64,000 nucleotides of DNA from contig NW_026611615.1 of assembly GCF_028009165.1 (NCBI RefSeq), forward strand, positions 434,001 to 498,000. Reading direction: 5' to 3'. A program made the position numbers and the translations under genes. This DNA is from Akanthomyces muscarius. Its lineage: Eukaryota > Ascomycota > Sordariomycetes > Hypocreales > Cordycipitaceae. This document shows, piece after piece, positions 9,319-19,800 of the stretch (the stretch's first letter is position 1; each line of letters starts with the position of its first letter). The notes under the pieces were generated by a model that was not told the DNA's origin, did not search any database, and saw only the letters and a program-made list of their open reading frames with translations.

Positions 9319-12300
9319 CTATTCCGCAGATGGGCAAGAACAGGACTCCAATATCTTGATAGTAGCTTCGTCACAGTTCGCCCTGGCCAACGACAGTGCG
9401 GTGTTGCCGCAAGAATCACTTGCCTTGATATCCGCGCCGTGTTCCAGCAGCAGCCGCACAATAGCGGCATGCTTCACTTGAACAGCGCAGAGTAGCGTTG
9501 TCCTTACGTCGGACTCACTTTCGGTATCTGCGCCTTTCTCGAGGAGCAGCCGTACAATAGCCTCGTGGCCATTATAAGCAGCTACCATTAGCGACGTCTC
9601 GTTCGCGTTATCCTTCGCATCAACAGCTGCGCCTCGAGGAGTAGCTGCACAATAACCTCGTTGCCCCAACTAGCAGCTGCTACCAATAGCGTCTTGTCTA
9701 TCTTATGCTCCGTATTGATAGCTGCGCCTCTCTCGAGCAGTAGCTGCACAACAGCCTCGTCGGCTAGTTGAGCGGCTATCCTTAGCGGCGTCAAATTCGC
9801 GTCATCCTTCGCATCAACGGCTGCGCCTTTCTCGAGGAGCAGCCGTACAACAGCCTCGTCGCCTGATGAAACGGCATAATGTAGCGGCGTCTGGTTTAGG
9901 CTATCCTTCGCATCAACAGCCGCGCCTTTCTCGAGGAGCAGCCGTACAACAGCCTCATCGCCTAAGGTAGTGACGTAGTGCAGCGGCGTCATGCCGTGTT
10001 TGTGAAAACCCCTATCAATATCTGCGCCTTTCTCGAGGAGCAGCCGCACAGCAGCCTCACATCTATTTAAATCGGCATTCTGTAGCGGCGTCTCGCTCCT
10101 ATCATTCTTCGCATTGATAGTAGCTGCGGTTTTCTCGAGGAGTAGCCGCACAATAGCCTCTTGGCCATTGCGAGCAGCTATCAGCAGCGGCGTCTGGTCC
10201 ATAGTACTCGCATCAAAAGCTGCGCCTTTCTCGAGGAGCAGCCGCACAATAGCCTCTTCTCCTCCTCTAGCGGCGAACATGAGCGCCGTCCAGCTATTTT
10301 TATCTTCCAAATCAACATCTGCGCCATTCTCAAGTAATAACTGCACAATATCAATATGCCCACCCTCAGCAGCTTGCATTAGTGGTGTGCGTAAATAGTT
10401 ATGTCTCGCGTCAAGATCACTGCCATGCTCGAGCAGAAGCTTCACAACAGCAAAATGCCCATTTCTAGCGGCAGCGAGAAGTAGCAAAGATGAATGTGAA
10501 ACTCTCGCCCCAATATCGCGGTTTTTCGCAAGTAGAAGCTGCACAATAGCGGTGTGTCCATTCTCGGCCGCAAATACTAATGCCTTCGCTGATGATAGAT
10601 CTTTCTCCTCCACAGCACTGCCTGTCTCAAGCAGTAGCCGGACAAAACCTTCGTGTCCTTTCGCGGCAGCCCACGACAGCGGTGTTTGCCCCCGTCTTAC
10701 ACGAAAATCTGAACCATAATCCAGCCGCGCCAAGATGTCATCTTCTAAGCGGACAGCCTCTGTCTGCAATAACGATCTGACGGCATCTCGATGACCATTA
10801 GCCAAGGCAACAAATAGTGGATATTGGTATCGCTCTTCGTTGACCTCTCCTTTGATTCCATTCATTGGGTTAAAGCGTAGTGCTTCTTCAATAAGTCTTG
10901 CTAAGTTCTTTTCCGCAAGAATGTACAGAAGACTTGCATTCGTGTGGCGGCGGAATTCATGCGTTTCGAAGAGGTTATCCACAGTAATCCAGGCCTTGAG
11001 AGGAAAACGATCCAAAAAGTCGCATTGTGAAGCAGAATGGGCTGCAGCATCTGCATGAAACAGAATATGGCGAGTTGCGTATTTGAGAAAGGGATATTTG
11101 CCCGACACAGCTGCACGCAGTTGTTTGGCGTCATCGGACTTTGCTTTTGGCAGAGACAAGCGTACGTAACCTGAAGTGTCGACTCCGAGATAGGAGTAAC
11201 AACATTGCTGTAGTTGAGCGTGACTTGCACTTTCAAAATCTGCAGCAGCGAGATTGGGCCACAACTGATGCATGCCGTCCTTGAGAAAAAATTCTCGTAC
11301 CGACTCGTGAATGAACTGAACCGTTCGGAGTTTGGTTTTGGTCGTCTCTGCGAGCCCTTTCGAAGAGCTTATGACAAATCTGCTCATGTCGTCTGTGGTA
11401 ACCTCGACTGGATCCCATGCCCGCAACTCGCCAGGATTGAGCCCAGATACAGCCGCGAAGTAGTACTCCTCCAACTTCAATGGACGTCTTGAAAATAAAA
11501 TCCATCGAATGCAAAGCTGCAGGTCTCGGAGGTTGTTTTGGTCCCGTAACAGAATTTGTTTGAAAAGGTCGCCTAGTTCGGCTGGCAAGGCAGAAAGCCT
11601 CTTCTTGACGTCGAAAACCCGGCCGTTCTTGTATTCTGCCTTGAGAATGTCGACGACCAGAACAACCCACATGAAGATTCCTTTCGCCTTGGTCTGAATC
11701 TCTGTTTTGACCTCCTCAGCAGTCTTGCTTTTGCCGACCTTGAGCTTGTTTTGTATGTACATAGCAATATCCTTTTTGTGGCCGTCTTGATCCTCCAGAT
11801 TAATTTTCCGACCGTACTGGATGTCGAGATGTGGATAGTAGCGGCTAGAGAAGCAAATGTTGAGCTGCGATCCTTTCAGCATTACATTTTCTCCGACACC
11901 TTCGAAGTACTCAACGAGTTCTTCAACTTGATCAGCAGCGCATTCATCAAGAGCATCAACGAAGATTGTCAACACTGTTTGGCCGAGCTTCACCAGCGCA
12001 TGTCGAAGTAAATCCTGGAGCACGCCAATGTGCCACTCGAAGTGTTGGTGGCCCAGCATAGCAGTATGCATCTCTTCCAGGTAAGCCTTGTGTTCTGGCT
12101 CGTCGAACACGTCGAGGAGCCTTGGCAATGCGCTCAGAACCTGAAACAAGAGAGAACGGTACATCCCAAGAGTAGAGCGCTCCAAACCATCGCCTCTTGC
12201 ATTGAAGAAGAAGGAGATGACTATCCTCTCTTTTTCTTTCACCATTTCTTTGCAAGTAAAGCTCATGATCGTCGACTTGCCAGTGCCAGGGTTGCCTCTT

Positions 12301-13665
12301 ATCCACAGAAAGCCATGGTGGTTGTCGGCTTGGTTCGGGTCTAGCCAGTCCACATAGTCAGAGCTGGTCAATAGCCACTGGCATGTTGTCGAATATTTTG
12401 CTTCAATGTTTGTGCGGCGTGTATCCATTCGATCAAACTTCAAAGAGTCCAAGAGATGTCTTTGACGATCTAGGTTCCGCGTTAGCGAGGAACACAACGC
12501 CGTAGGGCTCGGGCTTCTACCTACCCACATGATCTGAAGACGACGCAATTGTCGGCACGATTCTGTCTCCGTAGACAGGTATGGCTGAAAGAAGTTCTTT
12601 TGCATAGGCTGCAGCTGCAGCTGCTGCAACTTCTTGCCATTCTTTGTTTTTGTGAGAGTCGGAGTAATCACAGATTCCGCGGACGATTAGACCGGCAAAA
12701 CCGTCCATTACGCCCGCTCCCTCCATCTCGACACATAGTGCATTTAGCTTGTATGCTAGCTCGTCTCTAGTCTTGCCGTTCCTCATGACTTGATTTCCCG
12801 ACGCGATGATTCCGTAGTGAATTTCTGCATCTGTTTGCTCTCGCGGCAGTCTTTTGACCAATCTGGAGGGGTCGCAAAGTTCGCAGTTGTTCATCACTCC
12901 GTCCGCCGATTGAACATGCTCGTATTTGCTGTCGAATAATCGGTCTTGCAAAGAATTACGATAAACGTACTGTGTTATTTTCGGATATCGTTCGAGCATC
13001 TCAGAGATATGGTAGGGAATTTGGCTGAAGCCTATTTCATGATCTGCTCGGAGTTTGGCGACAGCCGTTAGCAGTTCCTGGGGCGGCCTATTCACATGGC
13101 CCGTTCGCGCGAGACTGCCTCGGGCGACATTTTTTCCGATGTCGTGTTGCACTACTCCTTCGCCAACAACAACATCGCCGAGTCTGATGTCTGTTTTGCC
13201 GGGTACGCCGCCGCCAATGCCAACCATCAAGCATAGCCGTATCGACGAAAAAGTCCGGCGCATATTGCTCGCAACAATCGCCGCGTTATTGTTACCGTGG
13301 TAGCCTGACGGAAGGCATGCGATGACAACATTGTGCCCGGCAATACTGCCCAAGTCATACGTGTTGCTATCATTTTCGGCCCTTCGTAGCGTGTCGTGTA
13401 CCACATCCAACATAGCCTTTGCTGCCGCCCTCTCTTTCCAAAGGGCACAGATCCAACCGATAGTGTAGTCTTCGTAAAAGAAATCGTTCGCCGTGGCGGC
13501 TTTGGTGTACGTTCTGTCCTTTAGCCTCTGTCTCTTTGAAGAACTAGCTACCAGGCCCTCGTCATCGGTGTTGCCCTGACTTGTCTTGCTTTTTTTGAAG
13601 GACATCACCGGTGCTAGCGAGGTTCGTCGTGGCATGTCCGTATGATGAGATGAAGCGTCAGACAT
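9319..13665 (-). CDS. NLR-type STAND protein: nucleoside phosphorylase - NACHT - ankyrin repeats, frameshifted near the 3' end
   Basis: Exon 1 (13665-12525) encodes a PNP_UDP phosphorylase-like domain at about residues 66-365, with MVGIGGGVPGKTDIRLGDVVV and the ALCVEMEGAGVMDGF loop. A 55-nt intron (12524-12470, GTAGGT...CTAAC...TAG) joins it to a NACHT ATPase with Walker A GNPGTGKST (about residue 440) and Walker B TIFVDALDE. About 12 ankyrin repeats follow. The reading frame stops at 9588 (1340 residues). A 4-nt deletion at about 9633, where sister repeats read GCCTTTCTCGAG but this copy reads GCCTCGAG, shifts the frame. The other frame continues ankyrin repeats 13-15 down to the stop at 9319. 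Such proteins are fungal NOD-like receptors, implicated in non-self recognition and programmed cell death. Whether the shortened form is functional is open. Confidence 0.88.
9357..10850 (-). repeat. Tandem ~99-bp ankyrin-coding repeats
   Basis: About 15 units of 33 codons with consensus GHEAIVRLLLEKGAAVDAKD. The units between about 9800 and 9990 are nearly identical at DNA level, including silent positions, which points to recent duplication or conversion. Units further 5' (10400-10850) are more diverged. Confidence 0.85.
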
Positions 13666-14542
13666 GTTGCCTTGTCGGGTAGACGACCGGCCTCGTGATT
13701 ATCGCAAGACACGCGGATCAATGTCAACCACATGAAGTCGTCAGATAGACCAAGGCGCCAACGCCTGCAGGTAACGAGCAAGGAAGTAAAGACCTGAATC
13801 ACACCGCCCATTGGGTCCCTCTAGTCCCCAAGGCAGACCAGTATCCGTGTAGCGATTAAGTAAGAAGGATGATTGGCGCATTTTTCAGCTGGTCATTCTT
13901 GCTCAGCCTTACCCCGCAGTTTGCCGCCCACTCCCATGACAACAGGTCGAGAGTCAGGAAACACACTTAAACCGTACGACTGACATGAATACAAGTTGGC
14001 TGGCGAAATAATGGCAGGGACGAAAATGCGCAACTGAGGCACAAGGCAGTCGAAGACTAACTGCGTCTTGCCAGTCTAATAGCTACAAAATCGCTACTTC
14101 GCACCGACATCGCTGGTGGTCTCATTCTCCACCTATATACCTTCCAAACAAGTTTAGCCGGCAGCGACATTGAAGTCATGCTGGCAGTAAATAAGAAATC
14201 ATCGATGGCGTCTATTTCGAGATTAGCGAGCGTTGGCGTCTTTCAGTGTCGCCGGTTATCGGAACCTTGTGGGCTGGTTCCCGCCCCCCCCCCACCATGG
14301 GGTTTGACTTGCGACACTTGACTTGTCTTCTGGAGCTTCTTTTTTCCTTCTTTCTGTGACATGCCATCATCCGCCCAAATCGTGTGATTCTCTTTTGTCA
14401 GCAGCGCCACCCGATTCCCGCCCCCAATCTATTTTCGTCCCTTTTTGTACGAACCAGCCGAACCTGCGATACTACACAGCCAAGCAAGACAGACGCTGTG
14501 CCCTCCCATCAGCTGTCGAGGTGCAACAGCTAGCTGCCCAAC
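13666..14542. other. Divergent promoter between the NLR and the histidine phosphatase
   Basis: 877 bases without a supported gene. The right end holds a run of ten C (14284-14293) followed by CT-rich leader sequence for the rightward gene. Confidence 0.45.
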
Positions 14543-16198
14543 ATGGCCAAGCCACGGCTCATCATCCTCATCCGCCACGCCCAATCCGAGGGCAACAGTA
14601 AGTTGACCGACAACGTACAAAGCTTACGCGCCACCAAACTGACCGGCCTAGAAAACAGAGACATCCATCAGTCCGTCCCCGACCACCGAGTCAAGCTCAC
14701 CTCCGATGGTTGGGCCCAAGCCTACGACGCCGGCCGGCGCCTACGCACGCTCCTACGTCCCGACGACAAGATTCACTTCTTCACATCGCCCTACCGCCGC
14801 ACCCGCGACACGACTGAGGGCATCCTCACCACCTTGACCTCCGACACCGACGGCCCCTCTCCGTTCCGCCGCGCCAACATCAAAGTCTACGAGGAGCCGC
14901 GCCTCCGCGAGCAAGACTTTGGCAACTTCCAGCCCTGCAGCGCCGAGATGGAGCGCATGTGGCAGGAGCGCGCCGACTACGGCCACTTCTTCTACCGCAT
15001 CCCCAACGGCGAGAGCGCGGCCGACGCCTACGACCGCGTGAGCGGCTTCAACGAGAGCCTGTGGCGACAGTTTGGCGAGGACGACTTTGCGAGCGTGTGC
15101 GTGCTGGTCACGCACGGGCTCATGTCGCGCGTGTTCCTGATGAAGTGGTACCACTTCACGGTGGAGTACTTTGAGGATCTGCGGAATATCGACCACTGCG
15201 AGTTTCTGCTCATGCGAAGGCAGGATAACGGGAAATACAACCTCGAGACGAAGCTGCGCACGTGGTCGGAGTTGAAGCGCGAACGGGCGGCACTGAAGGA
15301 AAAGGAAAAGGAAAAAGGCAAGATTGGGGAGGGTACGCCAGGCAGGGATGAAGTCAAGCTGCAGAGAAACAAGACTTTTGTCGTGACGAGACGATGGGGA
15401 GGGTGTCCGGACGGGTGCAATCACACGAGCAAGTACCTGAAAAGGCACGACCTGGAGACGCTACGGCAAAAAGATGAGGAGCAGGCGGCCGTGACGTCAA
15501 ACAAGGCGGTCGCGGCGCATCATCGACACCGGCCGCGTCCGGCAATGAGCTCCGACGACGAAGACGAACACATCCACATCCACAGCAACCACCACGGCAC
15601 CCCATCCTCCAGCAGCGCCACCGCAACCAGCGCCGACAAGAAGAAGCCCGTCGTGGAAATCACCCGCACCGCATCAACCACAAAGACCACCACCCTCCAG
15701 CAGCCCGACGCCGCCACCGCCGCCTCCACCATCAAGTCGCCGCAGTTTATGCATCTCGGGCGCGACTTTGGCGGCAGCTACTCGGGCCACACCTCGGTCG
15801 TCGACTCCGACTCGGACAAGCAGCACGAAGACTCCGACAGCGAGTCCAAGCACGCCCCCACCGCCGCCGCCACGGGTCTGCACCACCGCCGCCGCCGCGG
15901 CAGCATCCTCAACTCCATCGAGGCGCGCCTCCTCCAGTCCACCATCAACAGCCACAACAACCACGCGCGCCAGCTCTCGGCCAGCAGCCTCGGCAGCGCC
16001 GCGAGCCCGGGCATCGGCCCGTTTGTCAATAGGCTTGGCGACGCGCCGCCGCTGAGCGACTCTGAAGGTGACGTGGCGAAGAGGGCAAGCTTGGTCAAGA
16101 CGCCCGGCGAGGAAAAGGGGGAGCTGGGCAGCGGGAGCTTGGAGGATCTAGAGGCGGCGGAAAAGGCGGATCGGAGTATCGAGGGGAGCGTGTACTGA
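14543..16198 (+). CDS. Histidine phosphatase (phosphoglycerate-mutase fold), DET1-like, with long disordered tail
   Basis: Two exons, 14543-14597 and 14652-16198; the intron (14598-14651, GTAAGT...TAG) is 54 nt and free of stops. Splicing gives 533 residues and restores the conserved RHAQSEGNKNRDIHQ start. The catalytic His is at residue 12 (RHAQ), a conserved Arg lies in SPYRRTRDT, the acid is in EPRLREQDFGNFQ, and the second His is in VTHGLM. The catalytic domain ends near residue 230. The remainder is a charged, Ser/His/Asp-rich, low-complexity tail. The closest characterised relatives are the yeast Det1 (YDR051C) type acid phosphatases linked to intracellular sterol transport. A phosphatase role is inferred, and the substrate is unknown. 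Confidence 0.88.
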   Translation: MAKPRLIILIRHAQSEGNSKLTDNVQSLRATKLTGLENRDIHQSVPDHRVKLTSDGWAQAYDAGRRLRTLLRPDDKIHFFTSPYRRTRDTTEGILTTLTSDTDGPSPFRRANIKVYEEPRLREQDFGNFQPCSAEMERMWQERADYGHFFYRIPNGESAADAYDRVSGFNESLWRQFGEDDFASVCVLVTHGLMSRVFLMKWYHFTVEYFEDLRNIDHCEFLLMRRQDNGKYNLETKLRTWSELKRERAALKEKEKEKGKIGEGTPGRDEVKLQRNKTFVVTRRWGGCPDGCNHTSKYLKRHDLETLRQKDEEQAAVTSNKAVAAHHRHRPRPAMSSDDEDEHIHIHSNHHGTPSSSSATATSADKKKPVVEITRTASTTKTTTLQQPDAATAASTIKSPQFMHLGRDFGGSYSGHTSVVDSDSDKQHEDSDSESKHAPTAAATGLHHRRRRGSILNSIEARLLQSTINSHNNHARQLSASSLGSAASPGIGPFVNRLGDAPPLSDSEGDVAKRASLVKTPGEEKGELGSGSLEDLEAAEKADRSIEGSVY

Positions 16199-16806
16199 AA
16201 ATTGTATCAAGAATAATGAATTACATCATGGCATTTTCTATATATGGATAGCAAGCAAGCAAAAAGGGCACAATAAACCACATTTTATTTTACCGAAGGG
16301 CCTCCTTTGGGTGCAAAAGTCTAACAGTGGTATTGTAGAATAAGAAACAAAATGTGTATATAAAAGTACATTTCCAGCCACCCACCAATCCGTTCGTCCG
16401 TCTGCCGTCCGTCCAATTCAATCCGTCAGGGTTCCGTCTTTTTTTTATGTGGTATTCCCCTCGCAAAGGCCATGCTAGTAGCAGAAAAGAAAAAGAAAAC
16501 TAAGAATGACGTTTCGACATCATCCCCAAAGAAACAAAAAAAAATGTACACAGTTGTCCTGTGTCAGGTGTCTCTGCGGCACCAAAGAGTAGAAAAACAA
16601 GGATATCAGATATCAAACAAGAAAAACTCCACATGTCCATCCCACCGTTTCTTTTTTTTATGCCGTAGTCTTTTGTGTATTGGTTGTTAATGTACAATTC
16701 TTTTCGTCGACAGTTATGGTCTCTCCGTCAACTTCTAGCCAGACCATACTGTCGACTTCTTGCAAGCTCGACTGTTTCGTCTCCAAGTCGGCTTGCCGCG
16801 AGGTGA
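16199..16806. other. Convergent 3' region between the phosphatase and histidine kinase genes
   Basis: About 600 bases of A/T-rich 3' flanking sequence with several A-runs. No supported gene. Confidence 0.45.
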
Positions 16807-19800
16807 TTAGGAGAAATATTTCACCATGGCCTTGCTAAGGCTGATAAAGTCGACCGGCTTCGTCACGTAGTCGCTGAATCCGGCAGCCGTGCACTTGTCA
16901 AACACGACCGACATGACATTCGCCGACAGCGCAATCACCGGCAGCCTGTCATAGCCATTCTTGCCCTCCCACTCGCGAATATCGCGGCACGTCTCGTAGC
17001 CATCCTTGTGTGGCATTTGAATATCGCACTGATTTGTTAGCATGCTTCCCAAGGACCTTTGCAGGGTAATACGTACGAGAATCAACGAATAATAATTGTG
17101 CGGCTTGCTAAACACAAGCTCTGTGCACTCGAGACCATCTTCGGCAATCTCCACCTCAACGCCAATCTTTTCCAGGTACTTGGTCAGCACCTTTTGGTTG
17201 ATCTTGTTGTCCTCCACCACGAGCACCTTGTAGCCCTTGTGCCCCATGCGCATCGACATCTCGTTGTAGCTTGCTTTCTGCTTCTCCACAAGCTGCTGCG
17301 CATTCGATCGGTTCCAGTCGGTACTCAAATCTCGTCGCTTGTCTGGGTCAAAGATGACGGCAAAGCGCGACGGCTTGACGGGCTTGTAAATAAAGGTGAC
17401 TGAGTTGCTAGCCAGCGTTTGCTCCGTCTTGGTACCTGCGGCAGACTTCATCACGGCAGTGCGTTGCAACGAGTCTGATAAAATCACAATGACAGTCTTT
17501 TCCACCTTTTGAAAGGTCGTGACTTCCTCCAAGAACGCGAGAATTGCTTCCGCTGAGCCCAGATTGATAACAATATGGCTGAAGGTAACGGGATCGTCGC
17601 CGCCAATCAGGTCGTGCGCCTCTTCAATTGTGCGAATGGCAGTGATTTCGTGTGGGACATCCTTGGGCAAGGTCATTTCAATATGCTGTACAGTTGCTTC
17701 GCGACTGTGATATTGGGGGCATATGATGAGAATGGAGTACACCGGAGGCGGCGCAATACCAGTTGGTCGTGGTCGTCCGGAGTGGTCCGGAGTGGCGGTT
17801 CGCCCAGGTGAGTCACGACCAGACGGAATCTCCAGTCTCATTTGACTCAAATCATGCCCACTGGCTTTGGCAGCCTCGCTGAAACGCGCAAGACCGGGAT
17901 TTACACCGACTAGAGGACCAGAAGGGACTGCAGTTGCAGCCGGCTTGGCGAGGGCACTCGCGCGAGGACTGCCGTGGCGGGCCAAAACCGAGCCGGGCAC
18001 ACTCTCACTTGGGCTTGGGTCATCGGAGCTGCGACGCTTCAACGTAGCAGAAAGCTGCGGCGATCCTCTGAATCCATTGTCAGACTCCTGGCGTGAAAAG
18101 GTCGAGATGGTCGAGCCGGGGCTTTGAGGGAAATTCGGTTGGTCATCGGCAGTGGGCAGACCAAACCGTGCTGTAAAGGTAAAGGTTGATCCCTTGCCAG
18201 GGACAGCTGAACCCTCGAGCTTGCCTCCGTGCAGCTCAACGAGCTGCCTAGAGATAACAAGCCCCAATCCACTGCCGCCGTGCTGTCTTGTGCTGCTCCC
18301 GTCAATCTGACTGAACGGCTTGAAAATCAATTCTGCTTCCTTTTTGGAGAAACCACGTCCGGTATCAGTGATAGAAACCTCTAGCATGATCTCGTGGTCG
18401 CCGGTTTGTCCATTCGTTTCGGCGTGAATCTTGCAGCGACTGAAGACCTCACCAGTATCGGTAAACTTGATGGCGTTGCCCACGACGTTGAGCAGAACCT
18501 GTCGGATCCGAATCTTGTCGCCCTTAACCCACAATGGTACATCGGCTTCGACGAGGTAGTTGAGCTCCAAGCCCTTGCCAATAGCCATGGTAGACACAAG
18601 CTCGTTGACGTCCTCCATGATGGATCGAGGTCGGAACCATTCAAAGTTGAGCTTCATCATACCGGCATCAGCCTTGGACAAGTCGAGAATGTCATTAATA
18701 ATCATGATGAGACTATTGGCGCTGGTTTGTATGGTGGTTGTGTAGTCGCGCTGCTCCTCGTCCAGCGTGGTATCCTGCAAGAAGCTAGCCATGCCCGAGA
18801 TGCCGATGAGGGGTGTTCGGATTTCATGAGACATGTTGCTAAGGAAGCGGCCTTTAGATTCCATGGCTTCTTTGAGCTTGGCCTCGAGGAGCTTGTGATC
18901 ATTAATGTCCGTCGCCGATCCAAAGTAAGAGCTGGCACCGCGGCCGAAATCAATCGTGTCAATTTCGACACAGCGGATAAGATGCCAGCGGTAGTCGCCA
19001 TTTTTGGATCGTAGTCGCAGTTCCGTGGTGTATGAGACTCTACCGTTGGTGTCGGTGCCGATTCTAACAATGCCCTTCTTCGCGAGCTCAGCCAGATCCG
19101 CCGTCGGCATCTCATAGGTAGAGCTAGTAACCGAACTTCTATGTCCGAACCGCACGGACCTTGAGCCCGCATCGCTTCCTTTTCTGCTGCCTCTCTGTGG
19201 GTTGAGATTTGCTTCGGACGACGGCCTAGTGATGGGGATACGACACTTGGCCAAGTCTTCGGGATGTACAAAGTCCATGAAACCCAGGCCAAGCGCGTCT
19301 TCGAAGCTCTGGCCCGTGTACGAGAGCCACTGCTCATTAGCAAACGTGACGCCATCGTCTTCCGTCGCCGTGAAGATGATTTGCGGTATGAGGTTTGCCA
19401 GCAATCTGTGTTTGGCTTCGGAAGCTTCAATCTCCTCCTGGCGCGCAGCCTTGAGCTCGGCAATGTGCTGATCATGAATGTCCATGTACGAGCCAAGGAA
19501 CTGCATAATCACACCTCTCTTGTCTTTGGAAGCGACAGCTCGGGCATAGAACCAGCGGTAAGCACCGTCAAACCGCTTGATGCGAACTGTCCGCGAAAAT
19601 TGGTCACCCGTTCGGAGAGAATGTCCCCAATCTTTCAGATACTCGTCGCGATCGTCAGGGTGGAGACTCTTCCACGGGTCGGCAGCAAGATCGTTGACAG
19701 TCTGCCCACGGTACGACAGATAACGGCTGTTGACCCAAACAATTTCACCGGTTTGTGGTAAGGAGACAAAAACGTGCGCTGGGAGGGAATCCAAGATGAG

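Noticed and set aside
9357..10850. Regularly spaced repeats that might suggest a CRISPR-like or satellite array
   Set aside because: The 99-bp period is explained by 33-residue ankyrin repeats in one open frame; CRISPR is not expected in a fungus.
14284..14293. Run of ten C
   Set aside because: A simple homopolymer in a promoter; no further structure.
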